DNA of 64,000 nucleotides, taken from the NCBI RefSeq assembly GCF_025263265.1, contig NZ_CP079869.1, forward strand, positions 4,216,001 to 4,280,000. The letters are read 5' to 3'. Position numbers and translations under genes: made by a program. Each line of letters starts with the position of its first letter. Within the stretch, counting starts at the first letter, position 1. The stretch comes from Mycobacterium sp. SMC-4 (GTDB lineage Bacteria; Actinomycetota; Actinomycetes; Mycobacteriales; Mycobacteriaceae). The notes under the pieces were generated by a model. The model was given only the letters and a program-made list of their open reading frames with translations. It had not been told where the DNA came from and did no database searches. Positions 61,231-64,000 of this stretch are shown here, piece after piece.

Positions 61231-62067
61231 GTGGCGCCTAGGACAGCGAAGAAGACCGACAGCCGGTTAGCGGCTCGGCTTGCCGCGCTCGCCTCACTAG
61301 GCGCTTCTGTAATCCACTTCGCCGTCGTTCCCACGCACTGGCAGGAATGGATGCCAGCGGGCCTGTTTTTTACGGCAATCGCGCTGTTCCAACTGTTGTG
61401 GGCGCGGCTAGTACTCACCCGTACCACCACCCCGGTGCTAGCTCTTGGCATCATGGTCAACCTTGCCGTTATTGCGCTTTGGTCCGTGTCGAGAACCGCG
61501 GGAGCGCCGCTCGGGCCCCACGCCGGTCAAGCCGAACTGATCCAAGCCGCGGACCTATGCGCGTTGCTGCTTCAGATCTATGTCGTCATGGGCGCTGGCT
61601 GGGTCTGGCACCGCGGCCTTCAAGGAGAACCGGTGCCCGCCTTCGGCAGTGCCATGGTGCTCCTGGGCGCGATTGGGATCGTCACGTTGGCGTCCACAGT
61701 GGGCGCTGCCTCTGGTCTACGGCACGGCCACCACGCCCCAGCCGGCGCTGAAGCAGGGGCTCATCACCACGGACCTGGTGCAGAGCAGACTGACGACCAT
61801 CACAGCCATCCTGAACCATCCCCTGCAGCGCCCGCTGGGGAGCCCGCCTCCGATGATCACGGAACCGGTGCAGAACACGTCGACGACCATCACAATTACG
61901 ATTTGGAGCCGACGTCTTCCCCGCCTGCCGTGCGCCCAGTCGAAGCTCCTGCACCAGGCGCTGGCTCTGGCGGCGCGCCTGAGCAGGCTACGCCCGTGCC
62001 CATCAGCGAGCCGCTTCCAGCGGCGACGCCGCTAGACGACCACCAAGACCACGACCATGTGCATTGA
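61231..62067 (+). CDS. membrane protein with His-rich C-terminal tail
   Basis: A 278-residue protein. The first 150 residues contain about four hydrophobic helices (ARLAALASLGASVIHFAVVP, GLFFTAIALFQLLWARLVL, VLALGIMVNLAVIALWSVSR, FGSAMVLLGAIGIVTLASTV). The rest is a soluble tail with His clusters (HGHHAPAGAEAGAHHHG, DDHHSHPEP, DDHQDHDHVH) and Pro/Ala/Glu spacers, likely to bind metal ions. GTG start. It lies between the IS and a PPOX gene in a metal-response region. No family assigned. Confidence 0.7.
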   Translation: MAPRTAKKTDSRLAARLAALASLGASVIHFAVVPTHWQEWMPAGLFFTAIALFQLLWARLVLTRTTTPVLALGIMVNLAVIALWSVSRTAGAPLGPHAGQAELIQAADLCALLLQIYVVMGAGWVWHRGLQGEPVPAFGSAMVLLGAIGIVTLASTVGAASGLRHGHHAPAGAEAGAHHHGPGAEQTDDHHSHPEPSPAAPAGEPASDDHGTGAEHVDDHHNYDLEPTSSPPAVRPVEAPAPGAGSGGAPEQATPVPISEPLPAATPLDDHQDHDHVH

Positions 62068-62101
62068 CCTACGTCTGTATGGCCAATCCACGGCCTGACG
62101 G

Positions 62102-62608
62102 CTAGTTTCCGCCCGTCAGGTCTGCCCGCCCGATGGCGTCGCCCGGATGACGCACGATGTCGAGGGCCGACATTCCGATGCCGTAGGTGGATAACCATCG
62201 CCTCGGCCGGACTGCGATGAAGCACAGCTCAGCACGCTGAGAGACGATGCGCTCCTCGGCGGCGAGAATGCGACGGAGAAACCAGTCCGCGTGGAATGCC
62301 CCTCGCGCGTCGGCGTTTTCGTGGTTCAGTATTGTGGCCGACCCCGCAAACTGCACAGCTGCCGGCGGCATCATGGGGAGAAAGCGGTGCGGCACGGGAA
62401 TGACGAAGGCTACCTGTGGGCGTCGTCGAATGTTTTTAACCTTGACGTTCGTAGTACGGGTCGTGATGTACAACGTCAGGTTTGTGCCTTCACCGGCCGC
62501 TGCGTACGTGACGGCCGTCGCGTGGGGGTTGCCGCTGCTATCGAGCGTCGACAGGGTGCCGAACGACCGTCGTCGAATCGAATTTTCGACAGTGGCGAGG
62601 TCGGTCAC
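62102..62608 (-). CDS. PPOX-fold (pyridoxamine 5'-phosphate oxidase-like) protein
   Basis: A 168-residue split-barrel flavin-binding protein. FGTLSTLDSSGNPHATAVTY, NLTLYITTRTTNVKVKNIRR and VAFVIPVPHRF are family segments. Members bind FMN or F420 and reduce small molecules. GTG start with GGAGGAAGGAG upstream. Three CACATGGT repeats lie in its upstream region. Confidence 0.8.
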   Translation of the reverse strand: MTDLATVENSIRRRSFGTLSTLDSSGNPHATAVTYAAAGEGTNLTLYITTRTTNVKVKNIRRRPQVAFVIPVPHRFLPMMPPAAVQFAGSATILNHENADARGAFHADWFLRRILAAEERIVSQRAELCFIAVRPRRWLSTYGIGMSALDIVRHPGDAIGRADLTGGN

Positions 62609-62756
62609 TGGTGCTCCTTCCTCCGCTTCCCCGGCTCCGATTGGGTGGCTTGTCGCTCAGCTACACGCCGTCTACGGCGCATCCGAAGGTACCGGCGGTC
62701 GACGGATAATTGAGAATTCGACCGGCGACTGCATTTGCTTTCTTCGTGCGAAGCTC

Positions 62757-62813
62757 CACATGGTTGGGAGCGGCGATTCGAACTTCACATGGTCGCCGGA
62801 TGCTCCACATGGT
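62757..62813. repeat. three CACATGGT repeats
   Basis: CACATGGT occurs at 62757-62764, 62786-62793 and 62806-62813, in the gap between the metal ATPase stop and the PPOX promoter. Spacings are 29 and 20 bases. They may be regulator sites for the PPOX gene. Confidence 0.35.
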
Positions 62814-62823
62814 GGGCCGTCCC

Positions 62824-64000
62824 CTAACGGTTGAGAACGGCGCGGGTGCTCGCCTCGGGCGTCAAATCGAGGCGGCGCAGAAGTTGCGCGTTGAGCGCGA
62901 CGACGATCGTTGACAGTGACATGAGGATGGCGCCGACCGACATGGGCAGCACGATGCCGATGGGTGCCAGCACACCAGCAGCCAGGGGCACAGAGATGAG
63001 GTTGTACCCGGCGCCCCACCAGAGATTCTGTTTCATCTTGCGGTAGCTGGCGCGGGACAGCTCGATGACCGACAGCACCGAGCGGGGGTCGGAACTGGCC
63101 AGGATGACACCGGCGGAAGCGATGGCGACGTCAGTGCCGGCACCGATGGCGATGCCGACATCGGCCTGCGCCAAGGCGGGGGCATCGTTGACTCCATCGC
63201 CGACCATGGCAACCTTCTTGCCCTCGTGTTGCAGGGCAGCAACTTTCGACGCCTTGTCTTCGGGGCGCACCCCCGCGAACACCCGGTCGATGCCCAGCTG
63301 GTGGCCGACACTATTGGCGACGGCTTCGGCGTCGCCGGTGATCATGACGACTTGCACGCCAAGCTTGTGAAGCGCATCGACGGCTTCGCGGGATTCGGGG
63401 CGGATCTCGTCGGCCAAGCGCAGGCCGCCGAGCACCTCTCCGTCGCGGATGACGTGCAGAATGATGGCGCCTTCGCCGCGCCACGCGGTGGCCGCGGGGA
63501 CCTCCTGGGCGCCGACTTCTTCGAGAAGTCGGGGGCCGCCCACTCGGATTTCGTGCCCGTCGACCGTCGCAGTCACACCGACGGCAGGAGAGGACGAGAA
63601 GCCGCTGGCGCGCGGCACCGTTAATCCCCTATCCTCGGCGGCTTTCACGATGGCCCGCGCCAGGGGGTGTTCACTGTCGGTCTCGGCGGCGGCGGCGAGC
63701 GCGAGCACGATGTCGCCGTCGTCGTCTCCGGTCGCCTCGACGGCGGTGACGGTGGGTTCGCCTTTCGTCAGGGTGCCGGTCTTGTCGAACAGCACGGCGT
63801 CGACAGTGCGCATACCTTCCAGGGCCAGCCGATCTTTGATCAAGACGCCGCCTCTGGCGGCGCGTTCGGTGGCGATGGACACGACCAGTGGTATCGCCAG
63901 GCCCAGCGCATGAGGGCAGGCGATGACCAGCACGGTGATCGCTCTTACCACCGAGGCATCGGGATTGCCGACGATTGTCCATGCCGCCGCGGTGATCGCG
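62824..64000 (-). CDS. P1B-type metal ATPase with CPH motif (partial)
   Basis: The last 391 or so residues of a metal pump whose 5' end lies beyond the window; the frame is open to base 64000. The membrane motif is CPH (VIACPHALGLAIP), as in CopB-type copper or silver exporters. DKTGTLTKGE, SEHPLARAIV, VMITGDAEAV, GDGVNDAPALAQAD and the C-terminal YRKMKQNLWWGAGYN pair of helices are complete. N-terminal metal-binding parts cannot be judged. Confidence 0.9.
   Translation of the reverse strand, partial: AITAAAWTIVGNPDASVVRAITVLVIACPHALGLAIPLVVSIATERAARGGVLIKDRLALEGMRTVDAVLFDKTGTLTKGEPTVTAVEATGDDDGDIVLALAAAAETDSEHPLARAIVKAAEDRGLTVPRASGFSSSPAVGVTATVDGHEIRVGGPRLLEEVGAQEVPAATAWRGEGAIILHVIRDGEVLGGLRLADEIRPESREAVDALHKLGVQVVMITGDAEAVANSVGHQLGIDRVFAGVRPEDKASKVAALQHEGKKVAMVGDGVNDAPALAQADVGIAIGAGTDVAIASAGVILASSDPRSVLSVIELSRASYRKMKQNLWWGAGYNLISVPLAAGVLAPIGIVLPMSVGAILMSLSTIVVALNAQLLRRLDLTPEASTRAVLNR

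Overview
The window reads as a chromosome segment of a fast-growing mycobacterium (Mycolicibacterium-like). Base composition is high GC with many GTG starts. The gene families fit: an MPT63-type secreted protein, a Ddn-type deazaflavin nitroreductase relative, a luciferase-like F420-type oxidoreductase, a DUF222/HNH (13E12-type) protein, two MpaB/DUF2236 heme oxygenase relatives, and a prophage element of the phiRv1/phiRv2 type carrying DUF2742.

1-27,250 is mostly ordinary chromosome. It holds a methyltransferase-like gene; a secreted or membrane-anchored His/Asp-repeat protein behind a Zur-box-like palindrome; a GH15 glucosidase/trehalase-type enzyme with a luciferase-like oxidoreductase; a YihY/BrkB membrane protein; MpaB and DUF427 genes; a tandem pair of almost identical exported beta-propeller-like proteins with a duplication scar between them; a MOSC protein; a TetR regulator with three copies of its likely operator and an epoxide-hydrolase-like enzyme; an amino acid:cation symporter; a GAF-EAL protein; and several small exported or membrane proteins.

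27,250-50,450 is an integration hot spot around one tRNA gene (41,524-41,597, minus strand, anticodon UAA). Copies of the tRNA 3' end at 27,256 and 30,844 mark two elements stacked in tandem. Element A (27,256-30,865) is decayed: it keeps an ApeA-type HEPN anti-phage gene, a lipoprotein, a truncated HNH gene and only the tail of its integrase. Element B (30,844-41,547) is compact and looks intact: integrase, repressor, excisionase-like HTH, RepA-like ATPase, DUF2742, HNH nuclease, terminase, portal, scaffold-like protein, HK97-type capsid and head-tail connector, but no tail, lysis or holin genes, which is the layout of a capsid-forming satellite. Element C starts on the other side of the tRNA with a second complete integrase (41,618-42,829), an HTH protein and a primase/helicase-like ATPase, then a minus-strand operon of overlapping genes (45,337-49,275) that resembles mycobacterial type VII secretion-associated proteins. 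Its right end could not be found.

50,597-64,000 is an accessory metal-response region broken by insertion sequences. It holds a methyltransferase; an MPT63-like protein with an added Cys/Met-rich tail; a DsbA-like thiol oxidoreductase divergent from a CadC-type ArsR sensor; a P1B-4-type metal ATPase and DUF3703 downstream of the sensor; an IS3-family element inserted in the last codons of DUF3703; a lone AAA ATPase; an IS256-family element whose right end may supply a -35 box to a His-rich membrane protein; a PPOX-fold protein; and a CPH-type metal ATPase running off the window end. Likely themes are sensing by ArsR, export by two ATPases, and extracytoplasmic binding by His- or Cys-rich tails. 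The roles of the tails are inferred from composition only.
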